Below, piece after piece: positions 1 through 6,642 of a DNA stretch of 24,859 nt. This stretch comes from Bacteroidales bacterium. GTDB lineage: Bacteria > Bacteroidota > Bacteroidia > Bacteroidales > VadinHA17. A model generated the notes under the pieces. The model saw only the letters and a program-made list of their open reading frames with translations. It was not told the DNA's origin and searched no databases. The DNA is taken from positions 1-24,859 of the forward strand of contig JAFGXK010000221.1 of NCBI GenBank assembly GCA_016936695.1, given 5' to 3'. How positions within the stretch are numbered: the first letter of the stretch is position 1; each line of letters opens with the position of its first letter. Made by a program: the position numbers and the translations under genes.

Positions 1-483
1 GAAATGTTCAGGCAACTGGGCTATACTGATGCGGAAACTTACATCCAGAGCGGGAATATTGTTTTTTCATGCCGGAACAGCAGTATTGACGATGTTTCTT
101 CAGAAATCCGGAAGGCCATTCTCTCTGAATTCAGTCTCGACATCGCTGTAATAACCCGTACGCCGGATGAAATGAAGAAAATAATCACGGCAAATCCATT
201 CCTGGAAGAACCCGGATTTGATCCTTCAAAAATGGCAGTAATTTTTCTTGAGCTGAAACCAACTCAAGAGCAAATTCTAAAAGTTGCCGGCATCGATTAT
301 CCTCCCGACAAATTCCGGATAAATGGTAGAGAGATATACATTTACTGTCCGAACGGATTTGGTAAAACGAAGTTGTACACAAATTTCTTTGAAGCTAAAA
401 TGAAAGTGACAGGCACTGCCCGGAACTGGAGAACAGCAAATAAGCTGATGGAAATGGCCGAAAGACTGTCTGATAACACCTGA
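1..483 (+). CDS. DUF1697 family protein, 5'-truncated by window edge
   Basis: The reading frame is open from the first base (GAA then ATG at 4) and ends in TGA at 481-483. The protein has the DUF1697 hallmark TYIQSGNIVF near residue 13 and a C-terminal TARNWRT segment. Family members usually begin about 25 residues earlier with a segment like 'ALLRGINVGG', which is missing, so the ATG at 4 is probably an internal Met and the true start lies outside the window. The biochemical role of the family is not established. The gene converges on the SpoIIE-type gene, with only 18 bases between them. Confidence 0.85.
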   Translation, partial: EMFRQLGYTDAETYIQSGNIVFSCRNSSIDDVSSEIRKAILSEFSLDIAVITRTPDEMKKIITANPFLEEPGFDPSKMAVIFLELKPTQEQILKVAGIDYPPDKFRINGREIYIYCPNGFGKTKLYTNFFEAKMKVTGTARNWRTANKLMEMAERLSDNT

Positions 484-505
484 CTGATTCCCTGGCCGGG
501 ATCAG
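484..505. terminator. Stem-loop between convergent genes, possible terminator
   Basis: CTGAT(T)CCC and GGGATCAG can pair around a short TGGCC loop, with one bulged T. It sits at the junction of two convergent genes and overlaps the stop codon of the phosphatase gene (502-504). There is no T-tract on either side, so intrinsic termination is uncertain. Confidence 0.3.
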
Positions 506-1686
506 ATGTATTCGAAGCTGATCTTCTTTATCCATTTCTCCTCAAGTAGCCTTGCAATCCTCTTCACAACGGTTCTTCTTATCTCCAGATCAACCGGGAG
601 TGTCGGATCCTGATGAGCCACATTGATCCTTGTTCCGATGACGAAATGGATCTCATCGCTTTCCATCAGAAGCCTTACTATCTTGTCGGCCGGACCTTTC
701 CCCAGCCTGACGCTGTTATTGTACGATTTCAGTATCTCATTTACTTTCTGAAGGGTAAGGATGCCTTCGGTGACAAGGTCGATGCCCTCAATAAAGCTCT
801 CGGGAGGCAGCTCGGGATCTTCAAATATCAGCTCGTCAATAATTGCCTTGTTGAGCTCCCGGGCCACAATATCGGCGGTTGTACCCCCGCAGATTATTAC
901 CTTTCCCTTGTAATCCTTAACCTTGACCGCAAGGTCCCCGTCTTTCTCTTTTTCGTACGGAGGTCCGGTACAGAGTAGCAGTTTCCTTGGTTCGCGGAAA
1001 TAAATGGTGGCGCATGAAATGTCATCCTTTGCCTTGTAGGCATCATTCTTATGGGCCATGGTAACAATCTTCCCCGACAGGTTTAAAGCTGACATCGAAA
1101 TATCGCCTTTCACCAGAGTCGATGCATAGGTGGCAATATCATCCCTTCCCCATCCAAAGGGAAATGCCTCGCTTCCCATTCCGCTCTGAGCGACTCCGTC
1201 GGAAAAAAAGATTATCCTGTCTTCCTTTGAAGGCATAAAGGTGCATGTCTTCAGAACCTTTCCGGCATTTTTCCCCTTGTTGAGCACAACCTCCTTCCAG
1301 GAGGGATCGAAGGGCTCTGATCCCCTTAATACTATTGTCAACGGATTGTCGTATTCAAGGATATTCACGCTTCCACTGCTTTCAATATCAATGATTGTGA
1401 ATGTCGAATAGCTTATCATCCTCTCGCTGCACACGGGCAGGGTGTTCATTATTATCTCCGCTATGCGGTCCACCTCCTTGTGTTCTTTTGTGAAATTGAG
1501 GGCCATTGTAGCAGTAAGGGTAGCAAGTACATTTGCCTTTACTCCGTGTCCCATGCCGTCTGACAGAACAGCTATAACCCTGTCTTCCTCCTTTATATAT
1601 TTATTAAGGAAGACATCGCCGCAGATCCTTTCACCGTCGTGATTTCTTTGCTGACTGTTTACTTCTATGTAAAAATCCTTATACAC
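502..1686 (-). CDS. SpoIIE-family PP2C-type serine phosphatase with C-terminal extension
   Basis: A 394-residue cytoplasmic protein. Residues 1-230 form a SpoIIE/PP2C phosphatase domain with metal-binding motifs: SDGMGHG at 42-48 (Asp43), FFSDGVAQSG at 160-169 (Asp163) and DDISCA at 221-226. Residues 235-394 form a second region with a KVIICGGTT stretch (262-270) that I do not recognise as a named domain. The start codon is GTG (1684-1686), two codons after the TAA of the upstream sensor-hydrogenase gene and in the same frame. Adjacency suggests that it acts downstream of that sensor. No STAS anti-sigma-antagonist or RsbW-like kinase gene, the usual partners of SpoIIE phosphatases, is visible in the window, so its substrate is unknown. 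Confidence 0.85.
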   Translation of the reverse strand: MYKDFYIEVNSQQRNHDGERICGDVFLNKYIKEEDRVIAVLSDGMGHGVKANVLATLTATMALNFTKEHKEVDRIAEIIMNTLPVCSERMISYSTFTIIDIESSGSVNILEYDNPLTIVLRGSEPFDPSWKEVVLNKGKNAGKVLKTCTFMPSKEDRIIFFSDGVAQSGMGSEAFPFGWGRDDIATYASTLVKGDISMSALNLSGKIVTMAHKNDAYKAKDDISCATIYFREPRKLLLCTGPPYEKEKDGDLAVKVKDYKGKVIICGGTTADIVARELNKAIIDELIFEDPELPPESFIEGIDLVTEGILTLQKVNEILKSYNNSVRLGKGPADKIVRLLMESDEIHFVIGTRINVAHQDPTLPVDLEIRRTVVKRIARLLEEKWIKKISFEYI

Positions 1687-1692
1687 TGTGTG

Positions 1693-3579
1693 TTACTGCC
1701 ATGGGTCTTTTTTTATAAGCGACCTTTTCTTGTACGACTCAATAATTGAATTAAGCATTTGCTCGGTTTCGGATGCGCCTTCTCCAAGGAGGAAACCAAT
1801 TTTCTGAACCATTTCGAGGTTCTTTTCGATTACGTCGCTTACCCTGTTAATAACCTCTTCTCCCTGTACCTCAGGGGAATAGAGATCCCTTATTATGGCG
1901 CCGCACATCCTGTTCTTCTTTATCGGGAAAATTGATACGTTGAGCATGCTGTCCTCGTAATGTATGTCCTTGCTGACCACGGGCTCATCTTCCTTGAGCA
2001 CATAGGAGAACATATTATATACGTTGAAGGGAAGAAGGGTTTTCAGATCAGCTCCGACAAGTCCGGGAATGATTTCCGACACAGCTTTTGCATCTTCCCC
2101 GAGGATGTTTATGAAGCTCACGTTCGAATGCAGCACCTTGAGGTTGTTATCAACTATCACCACCCCCGAGGGAAGCTTCTCAAGCATGTTGTTCATCATA
2201 TCTGAAGCGCTTTGAGCCATCTCCTTTTCCCTCATGGCAAGCTCCTCTGAATCTTTCAGTGCCTTCTTGGTCTCAGCAAGCTTCCTGTTTGTCTGCCTCA
2301 GCGTTTCTATGTATTCCTGCTTGTTCCTCAGGTTGTAGGTGTGGCACATCTCGGGTACTGCAAGCCCCTTTGCCACGGTTGAGGCAAAATGACGGCACGA
2401 CTGGTAGCCGCAGGCTCCGCAATCGAGTGAGTCATTGCTGTTTTCCCTGCCAATTATCTTCATCACCTCAGCTATCGCTTCCTCAGGTGGTTCGGGTATC
2501 CTCTGGTCATTCGGATGAAAGTCCCTGGAGAAGTCAAGCTTCGACCAGCGCTTCATGTCCTTTTCCCACTGGGCTTTGTCGAGTTTTCCCACCCTTTTCT
2601 CTGCGTAGAGACGGACAAGCGCCCTTCTCTTGAATCTTTCGTTGTGAGTTTCCATCCCGGGACCCAGCAGACAGCCATGACAGAAAAAGAGGTTAAAGTG
2701 ATGGCGGATAGTATCAATGTACTTCTCAAAATCATTCAGACCTTCGAAGACATCTTCCCTTCCGGCAGCTGTAATAACGCCGCTGACAGCAATATCCCGC
2801 TTTATCCCTGCGGCCTGGAGGATTCCGGCAGGAAGAGGGTAGAGGGCTCCCCAGTGACCGTAGGGCGGATCGAAATCCGACATCCTGACAGTCCTTTCCT
2901 GTATGTCGAACTCATCAAAAAGCTGTCTGAGCTCGATGAAGGTGAGAACCTGGTCGACAAGCCTGCCTCCCCTTAAGTTAACAGCCTCGTCCTTGTTGTC
3001 GATGCAGGGGCCAATGAAAATGGTGGCAACATCTTCACCGTAAAGCTCCTTTACAACCATTGCCGTTGCCATCATGGGCGACACCAGAGGAGCCAGGTTG
3101 GTAAGAAGCTCCGGATGATACTTCTCGATAAGCTTTACTATTACCGGACAATTTGTTGTTATATAATATTTTCCCTCAGCCTGTTCAAAAAGATCCGCGT
3201 ACTTGGAGGCGATCAGGTCCACTCCGAAAGAGTCTTCATGAACATAATCGAATCCCAGAGCCCTGAGCATGCTTACAAACTTCCTGTAATCGGTTATGTC
3301 GTCAAATTCCGAGGCAATACTCGGGGCTACAAGTGCCGCTGTCTTGCGCTCTGAAGCCAGTAGTATCTTAACCTCTTTTTTTGAATCACGAAATTCAATG
3401 GCCCCGGGAGAACAGGCAATAAAACAAAGACCGCATCCGATGCACCTTTCATTAATGATGGTCGGATGCTCCTTCTGCGCCCTTACCTCTATGGCATTTA
3501 CCGGGCAGACCCTGACACAGGAATATGAATTCCGGCATTTAAGGTCGTTGATATAAAAGATTGGCTTTCTGTCGTTCAT
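1693..3579 (-). CDS. Sensory-type [FeFe]-hydrogenase domain protein with PAS domain (HsfB-like)
   Basis: 628 residues, no signal peptide. Order of parts: a dicluster ferredoxin domain (residues 10-65); a [FeFe]-hydrogenase large-subunit-like domain with H-cluster-type motifs TTNCP (Cys144), IGPC (Cys192) and FCHGC (Cys300, Cys303); a CGACGYxxC-type [4Fe-4S] domain resembling PF04060 (about 386-416); a helical linker; a PAS-like domain (about 465-580); and a helical C-terminus with no kinase or DNA-binding domain. The first ferredoxin motif has C15, S18, C21 and C25, so one ligand is Ser. Such proteins are considered H2 or redox sensors rather than turnover enzymes. Its neighbours, a [2Fe-2S] protein 21 nt upstream and a PP2C phosphatase 6 nt downstream, suggest one signalling unit. 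The sensor role is inferred from the family. Confidence 0.85.
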   Translation of the reverse strand: MNDRKPIFYINDLKCRNSYSCVRVCPVNAIEVRAQKEHPTIINERCIGCGLCFIACSPGAIEFRDSKKEVKILLASERKTAALVAPSIASEFDDITDYRKFVSMLRALGFDYVHEDSFGVDLIASKYADLFEQAEGKYYITTNCPVIVKLIEKYHPELLTNLAPLVSPMMATAMVVKELYGEDVATIFIGPCIDNKDEAVNLRGGRLVDQVLTFIELRQLFDEFDIQERTVRMSDFDPPYGHWGALYPLPAGILQAAGIKRDIAVSGVITAAGREDVFEGLNDFEKYIDTIRHHFNLFFCHGCLLGPGMETHNERFKRRALVRLYAEKRVGKLDKAQWEKDMKRWSKLDFSRDFHPNDQRIPEPPEEAIAEVMKIIGRENSNDSLDCGACGYQSCRHFASTVAKGLAVPEMCHTYNLRNKQEYIETLRQTNRKLAETKKALKDSEELAMREKEMAQSASDMMNNMLEKLPSGVVIVDNNLKVLHSNVSFINILGEDAKAVSEIIPGLVGADLKTLLPFNVYNMFSYVLKEDEPVVSKDIHYEDSMLNVSIFPIKKNRMCGAIIRDLYSPEVQGEEVINRVSDVIEKNLEMVQKIGFLLGEGASETEQMLNSIIESYKKRSLIKKDPWQ

Positions 3580-3600
3580 AGATAATCAGTGATTGGAATC

Positions 3601-3855
3601 CTACCTGATATTCCCGATCTCCTTTTCAAGTATGGCTTCAATTTTTGCCAGCGTTACACCCTCTATTATCCTGTCATTTATTCTCAGATTCGGACCGTTA
3701 CTGCACAGGTTCATGCATCTTGCCCCCTTGAATACTATCTTGTCTTCAAGATGGTTCTTTTTAAGATAATTCCTGATATAGTTCACTACATCACGATTTC
3801 CCCGCGAGAAGCAGGAACTGCCCAAACAAATCTGCATTTCAGTTTTTTGATGCAT
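3601..3855 (-). CDS. Small thioredoxin-like [2Fe-2S] ferredoxin
   Basis: 84 residues with the NuoE/thioredoxin-like [2Fe-2S] ligand pattern C10-x4-C15 and C47-x3-C51 (CLGSSC and CMNLC). It matches a stand-alone C-terminal half of NuoE. The ATG at 3853-3855 is the only possible start, because an in-frame stop (TAA, 3877-3879) lies eight codons upstream with no other ATG between. It is the first gene of the leftward operon, transcribed divergently from the hydrogenase operon. It probably passes electrons to or from the adjacent sensory hydrogenase; this is inferred from position only. Confidence 0.8.
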   Translation of the reverse strand: MHQKTEMQICLGSSCFSRGNRDVVNYIRNYLKKNHLEDKIVFKGARCMNLCSNGPNLRINDRIIEGVTLAKIEAILEKEIGNIR

Positions 3856-3884
3856 CCTGAGTCTGATGAAAACAACTTAAAGCT

Positions 3885-3892
3885 CAAATGTA
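3885..3892 (-). promoter_or_regulatory. Possible -7 promoter element for leftward sensor operon
   Basis: On the minus strand it reads TACATTTG, matching the Bacteroidetes -7 consensus TAnnTTTG. It lies about 30 nt upstream of the ATG at 3855, a plausible distance. No good -33 element was found at the usual spacing. Confidence 0.35.
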
Positions 3893-3974
3893 ATAATATT
3901 TTCCGGGCTTTCATCCTCATACTGACCAAACAACCTGACCATTTCGCTGATTGTCACCGGTTAATTACTAATTA

Positions 3975-3992
3975 TTGTTAATAAAATAACAA
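3975..3992. promoter_or_regulatory. Putative Rex operator
   Basis: TTGTTAATAAAATAACAA is an 18-bp inverted repeat (TTGTTAA, 4 bp, ATAACAA). It differs at one position from the TTGTTAAN4TTAACAA form of the Rex box known from Clostridium and matches the general TTGTGAAN4TTCACAA layout in length and half-site spacing. It lies in the divergent control region, 58 nt upstream of the hydC-like ATG. A rex gene is encoded later in the same rightward gene series, and hydrogenase operons are common Rex targets. No binding data are available. Confidence 0.7.
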
Positions 3993-3997
3993 TGTTT

Positions 3998-4015
3998 ATT
4001 TTGTAACAACAAAAT
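3998..4015. promoter_or_regulatory. Second 18-bp inverted repeat in hydrogenase promoter
   Basis: ATTTTGT-AACA-ACAAAAT is a perfect 7+4+7 inverted repeat lying 5 bp after the Rex-like box and just before the -7 element. It does not match the Rex consensus because TTGT and ACAA are only 4 bp apart. Its position in the promoter spacer suits a repressor site. The cognate protein is unknown. Confidence 0.45.
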
Positions 4016-4027
4016 TCTGTATATTTG
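3999..4027 (+). promoter_or_regulatory. Putative promoter of the hydrogenase operon
   Basis: TATATTTG at 4020-4027 is a full match to the Bacteroidetes -7 consensus TAnnTTTG. TTTTG at 3999-4003 could serve as the -33 element, although the 16-bp spacer is short. Predicted transcription start is near 4034, giving a leader of about 17 nt before the ATG at 4051. Confidence 0.55.
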
Positions 4028-4050
4028 GAATATATTCATTATCTGACAGG

Positions 4051-4521
4051 ATGGCAAAAGACCTCGACAATATCTTAAGTAAATACAAGCAGGGCCGGCG
4101 GGAAGAACTGATCCCACTACTTCAGGATATACAGGAGGCTGACGGTTATATCTCCGAGGAAGCTATTGTCAGGGTGGGAAGCCATCTGGGACTGAGTACG
4201 ACGAAAATTTTCGGACTGGCAACTTTTTACGACCAGTTCAGGTTCTTTCCCGCCGGGAAAATCCACATTAAGTTATGCAATGGCACAACATGCTTTATGA
4301 ACGGTTCGAAAGCCGTAATAGATAAATTCAGGGAAGAGCTCAGGATTGAACCGGGGCAAACGACACGCAACGGGAATTTCAGTATCGAGACAGTGACCTG
4401 TATGGGAGGCTGTCACCATGGACCGGTGGTGATGATAAACGGCGAATACCATATTCATACGAAGCCCGAAATGGTACCCGAACTTATCAGAAAGCTTAAA
4501 TATATAATTGACAACGACTAG
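4051..4521 (+). CDS. hydC: NuoE/HydC-like [2Fe-2S] subunit of NAD-linked hydrogenase
   Basis: 156 residues, the usual length for NuoE/HydC/HndA proteins. An N-terminal helical bundle contains the family segment FGLATFYDQF (54-63), followed by a thioredoxin-like domain with the four [2Fe-2S] ligands C76, C81 (CNGTTC), C117 and C121 (CMGGC). It ends in TAG immediately before the ATG of the HydB-like gene with no gap, which suggests translational coupling. With the next two genes it forms a three-subunit HydABC-like module. It is the first gene after the proposed Rex-controlled promoter. The symbol is by family resemblance. Confidence 0.85.
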   Translation: MAKDLDNILSKYKQGRREELIPLLQDIQEADGYISEEAIVRVGSHLGLSTTKIFGLATFYDQFRFFPAGKIHIKLCNGTTCFMNGSKAVIDKFREELRIEPGQTTRNGNFSIETVTCMGGCHHGPVVMINGEYHIHTKPEMVPELIRKLKYIIDND

Positions 4522-6456
4522 ATGGAAGATTTAAAGACATTCCTCATACAGAAGGTATTGTTGTTTGAATCCGATACTCTCGCTTCCGAAACGGAAAAGG
4601 TATTGCAGAATGTACGGCGCGACAGGACTGATGTGCCCGTGATTCATGTCACCTTTAATTCCAGTTCAATAATTGCGGGTGCCGACAAAACATTAACTGC
4701 CGTCCGGTCGTATGTAAGTGATAACCAGCCTTCAGCGGAAGTTGTAACTGTAGGCTGTGCCGGTCCGGCAAACTTTGAGCCCCTGGTCTGTATCCAGCTG
4801 CCGGGAAAAAACCGGCTGTTCTTCAGGAACATCACTGAGGAAAAGGTGGAGCCTCTTCTGAACGGGGTATTTCACAGCGATATAAATGAAGATGACCTCC
4901 TGGGCCAGGCCGGCGAAAAGGGATTCGGCCTGTGGCCCGGGATTTACTTTGTGAACGAACTTCCTTTCTTCGCCCTCCAGAAACGGATAGTTCTAGGGAA
5001 CTGCGGCTGCTATAACCCCGAAAGTATTGAGGAATATATTGCAAGGGGAGGCTACCGGACCTTTGTCAAAACGATACGTCATTACACCTATGAGGAGGTA
5101 TGTGACATTATTGAACGCAGCGGCCTAAGGGGAAGGAGCGGGGGAGGTTATTCCACTGGCCTCAAATGGAAACAGGCTCTTGCAACCCCCTCCAGTTCCC
5201 GCTACCTGATCTGCAATGCAAAGGAAAGCGATCCCGGCTCATTCAGCGACCGGACAATTCTTGAAAGTGATCCCCATCGGCTTATAGAGGGAATGGCCAT
5301 TTCTGCATACGCAATAGGCGCCTCAAATGCTATAATCTATCTCAAGTCGGGCTCCGCCCATGCCCTGGAAAGGCTTCAGAAAGCCCTTGCACTGGCGAGG
5401 GATTACGGCATTGTCGGCCATAATATCTACTCCAGCGGATACAACCTCGAAATATCGGTGAAGATTGAACCCGGGGCATTTGTCTGCGGAGAGGAAACAG
5501 CCCTCATCAACAGCCTCGAGGGAAAAAGGGGAATGCCCCAGCTCAAGCCTCCCTATCCTACAACTTCGGGCCTTGCAGGTAAACCCACAGTGATAAATAA
5601 CGTGGAGACTCTGATGAATGTTCCGCTTATTATGCAGAACGGTCCCGAATGGTTCAGGGGATTCGGAACAGAGAAAAGTCCCGGAACAAAGATTCTTGCC
5701 ATAACCGGCCGTGGAAGAATGTCGGGAGTTGTTGAGGTTGAAATGGGAACCACTATCCGTACAGTCCTGGAGGATATTGTTGACGGCATAAGGGACGGAA
5801 AGGATTTCAAGGCAGTTCAGCTTGGAGGGGCCTCCGGAACATTTATTGCCGAAAGTGACATCGATACTCCGATCGAATTTGAGACCATGAAGGAAAAGGG
5901 TATAGTAATGGGCGCCGGCGGATTTGTGGTAATCGACGAGACCTCATGTATTGTCGACCTGGTAAGGTATTACATGGAATTCATCAGGAATGAGAGTTGC
6001 GGAAAATGCATACCTTGCCGCGAAGGAACTGGCAGGATGCTTGAAATCCTGGAAAGCATAATTAAAAAACCGGAGAACGAGGAATCTGTAACAACTCTTG
6101 AGAGATTCAAGGGAGTCATGCAGCTTGAAACCATAGCATCGGTAATGAAGGATACCTCCCTTTGCGGCCTTGGGCAGACAGCGCCGAACCCTTTTATGAG
6201 CGCGTTGAAAAACTTCAGGGAGGAATTCGAGGAACATATCTTCGACAGGAAATGCAGGGCCAACATCTGCAGAGGACTCAGAACATTCGCTATCGATGTC
6301 GAGAAATGTACGGGATGCACCGTGTGCGCCGGTAAATGCCCTGTAAATGCAATCTACGGAACACGCCTGCAGCCTTTCTTCATAGTTGAGGATAAATGTA
6401 TAGGCTGTGGAGTTTGTTATGATGTGTGTAAATTCTCGGCAGTGATAGTAAAATAG
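4522..6456 (+). CDS. hydB: NuoF/HydB-like FMN- and NAD(H)-binding subunit
   Basis: 644 residues. N-terminal thioredoxin-like domain (about 1-160); FMN/NADH domain with GRSGGGYSTGLKW (204-216) and CGEETAL (322-328); N3-type cluster ligands C493, C496, C499 and C548; and a C-terminal dicluster ferredoxin (C596, C599, C602, C606; C626, C629, C632, C636). This layout is that of HydB/HndC in bifurcating or NADP-reducing hydrogenases. Two oddities: the thioredoxin-like domain keeps only one of its usual four cluster cysteines (C79), and the NADH-site segment usually written NADE reads NAKE (Lys234). The conserved Glu of the GEETAL segment, which favours NADH over NADPH in complex I, is present. FMN binding and NAD(H) use are likely; the N-terminal cluster probably is not assembled. 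Confidence 0.88.
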   Translation: MEDLKTFLIQKVLLFESDTLASETEKVLQNVRRDRTDVPVIHVTFNSSSIIAGADKTLTAVRSYVSDNQPSAEVVTVGCAGPANFEPLVCIQLPGKNRLFFRNITEEKVEPLLNGVFHSDINEDDLLGQAGEKGFGLWPGIYFVNELPFFALQKRIVLGNCGCYNPESIEEYIARGGYRTFVKTIRHYTYEEVCDIIERSGLRGRSGGGYSTGLKWKQALATPSSSRYLICNAKESDPGSFSDRTILESDPHRLIEGMAISAYAIGASNAIIYLKSGSAHALERLQKALALARDYGIVGHNIYSSGYNLEISVKIEPGAFVCGEETALINSLEGKRGMPQLKPPYPTTSGLAGKPTVINNVETLMNVPLIMQNGPEWFRGFGTEKSPGTKILAITGRGRMSGVVEVEMGTTIRTVLEDIVDGIRDGKDFKAVQLGGASGTFIAESDIDTPIEFETMKEKGIVMGAGGFVVIDETSCIVDLVRYYMEFIRNESCGKCIPCREGTGRMLEILESIIKKPENEESVTTLERFKGVMQLETIASVMKDTSLCGLGQTAPNPFMSALKNFREEFEEHIFDRKCRANICRGLRTFAIDVEKCTGCTVCAGKCPVNAIYGTRLQPFFIVEDKCIGCGVCYDVCKFSAVIVK

Positions 6457-6462
6457 AATATG

Positions 6463-6490
6463 TTACTGGTTGCTGGTTACTGGTTGCTGG
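6463..6490 (-). repeat. Four heptamer repeats, inverted relative to 6560-6636
   Basis: TTACTGG, TTGCTGG, TTACTGG, TTGCTGG in tandem, the reverse complement of the CCAGYAA units found downstream and at 16421-16490. They start 6 nt after the hydB stop. Together with 6560-6636 they could form a long imperfect mRNA stem with a loop of about 69 nt between hydB and hydA. Confidence 0.85.
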
Positions 6491-6559
6491 TTAAGACTGC
6501 AAGAATGACCAGATCAGCAACAAGGACTAATAAACCCGAAACGAAAAACAATACATAAA

Positions 6560-6636
6560 CCAGGAACTAGCAACTAGCAACTAGCAACCAGCAACCAGCA
6601 ACCAGCAACTAGCAACAAGCAACCAGCAACAAGCAA
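6560..6636 (+). repeat. Eleven heptamer repeats abutting the hydA start
   Basis: Eleven 7-bp units of the form CCAGCAA, CTAGCAA or CAAGCAA (first unit CCAGGAA) run without interruption from 6560 to 6636. The array ends 6 nt before the ATG of the hydA-like gene, so it occupies the whole ribosome-binding region. No Shine-Dalgarno sequence is present; the A-rich repeat edge may serve instead. Confidence 0.9.
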
Positions 6637-6642
6637 CAAAAT

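Noticed and set aside
2259..2976. Plus-strand open frames antisense to the PAS sensor gene
   Set aside because: They show no recognisable motifs and lie fully within a gene with strong cluster and PAS motifs on the other strand.
6463..6636. CRISPR array
   Set aside because: Units are 7 bp with no spacers, and no cas genes are nearby.
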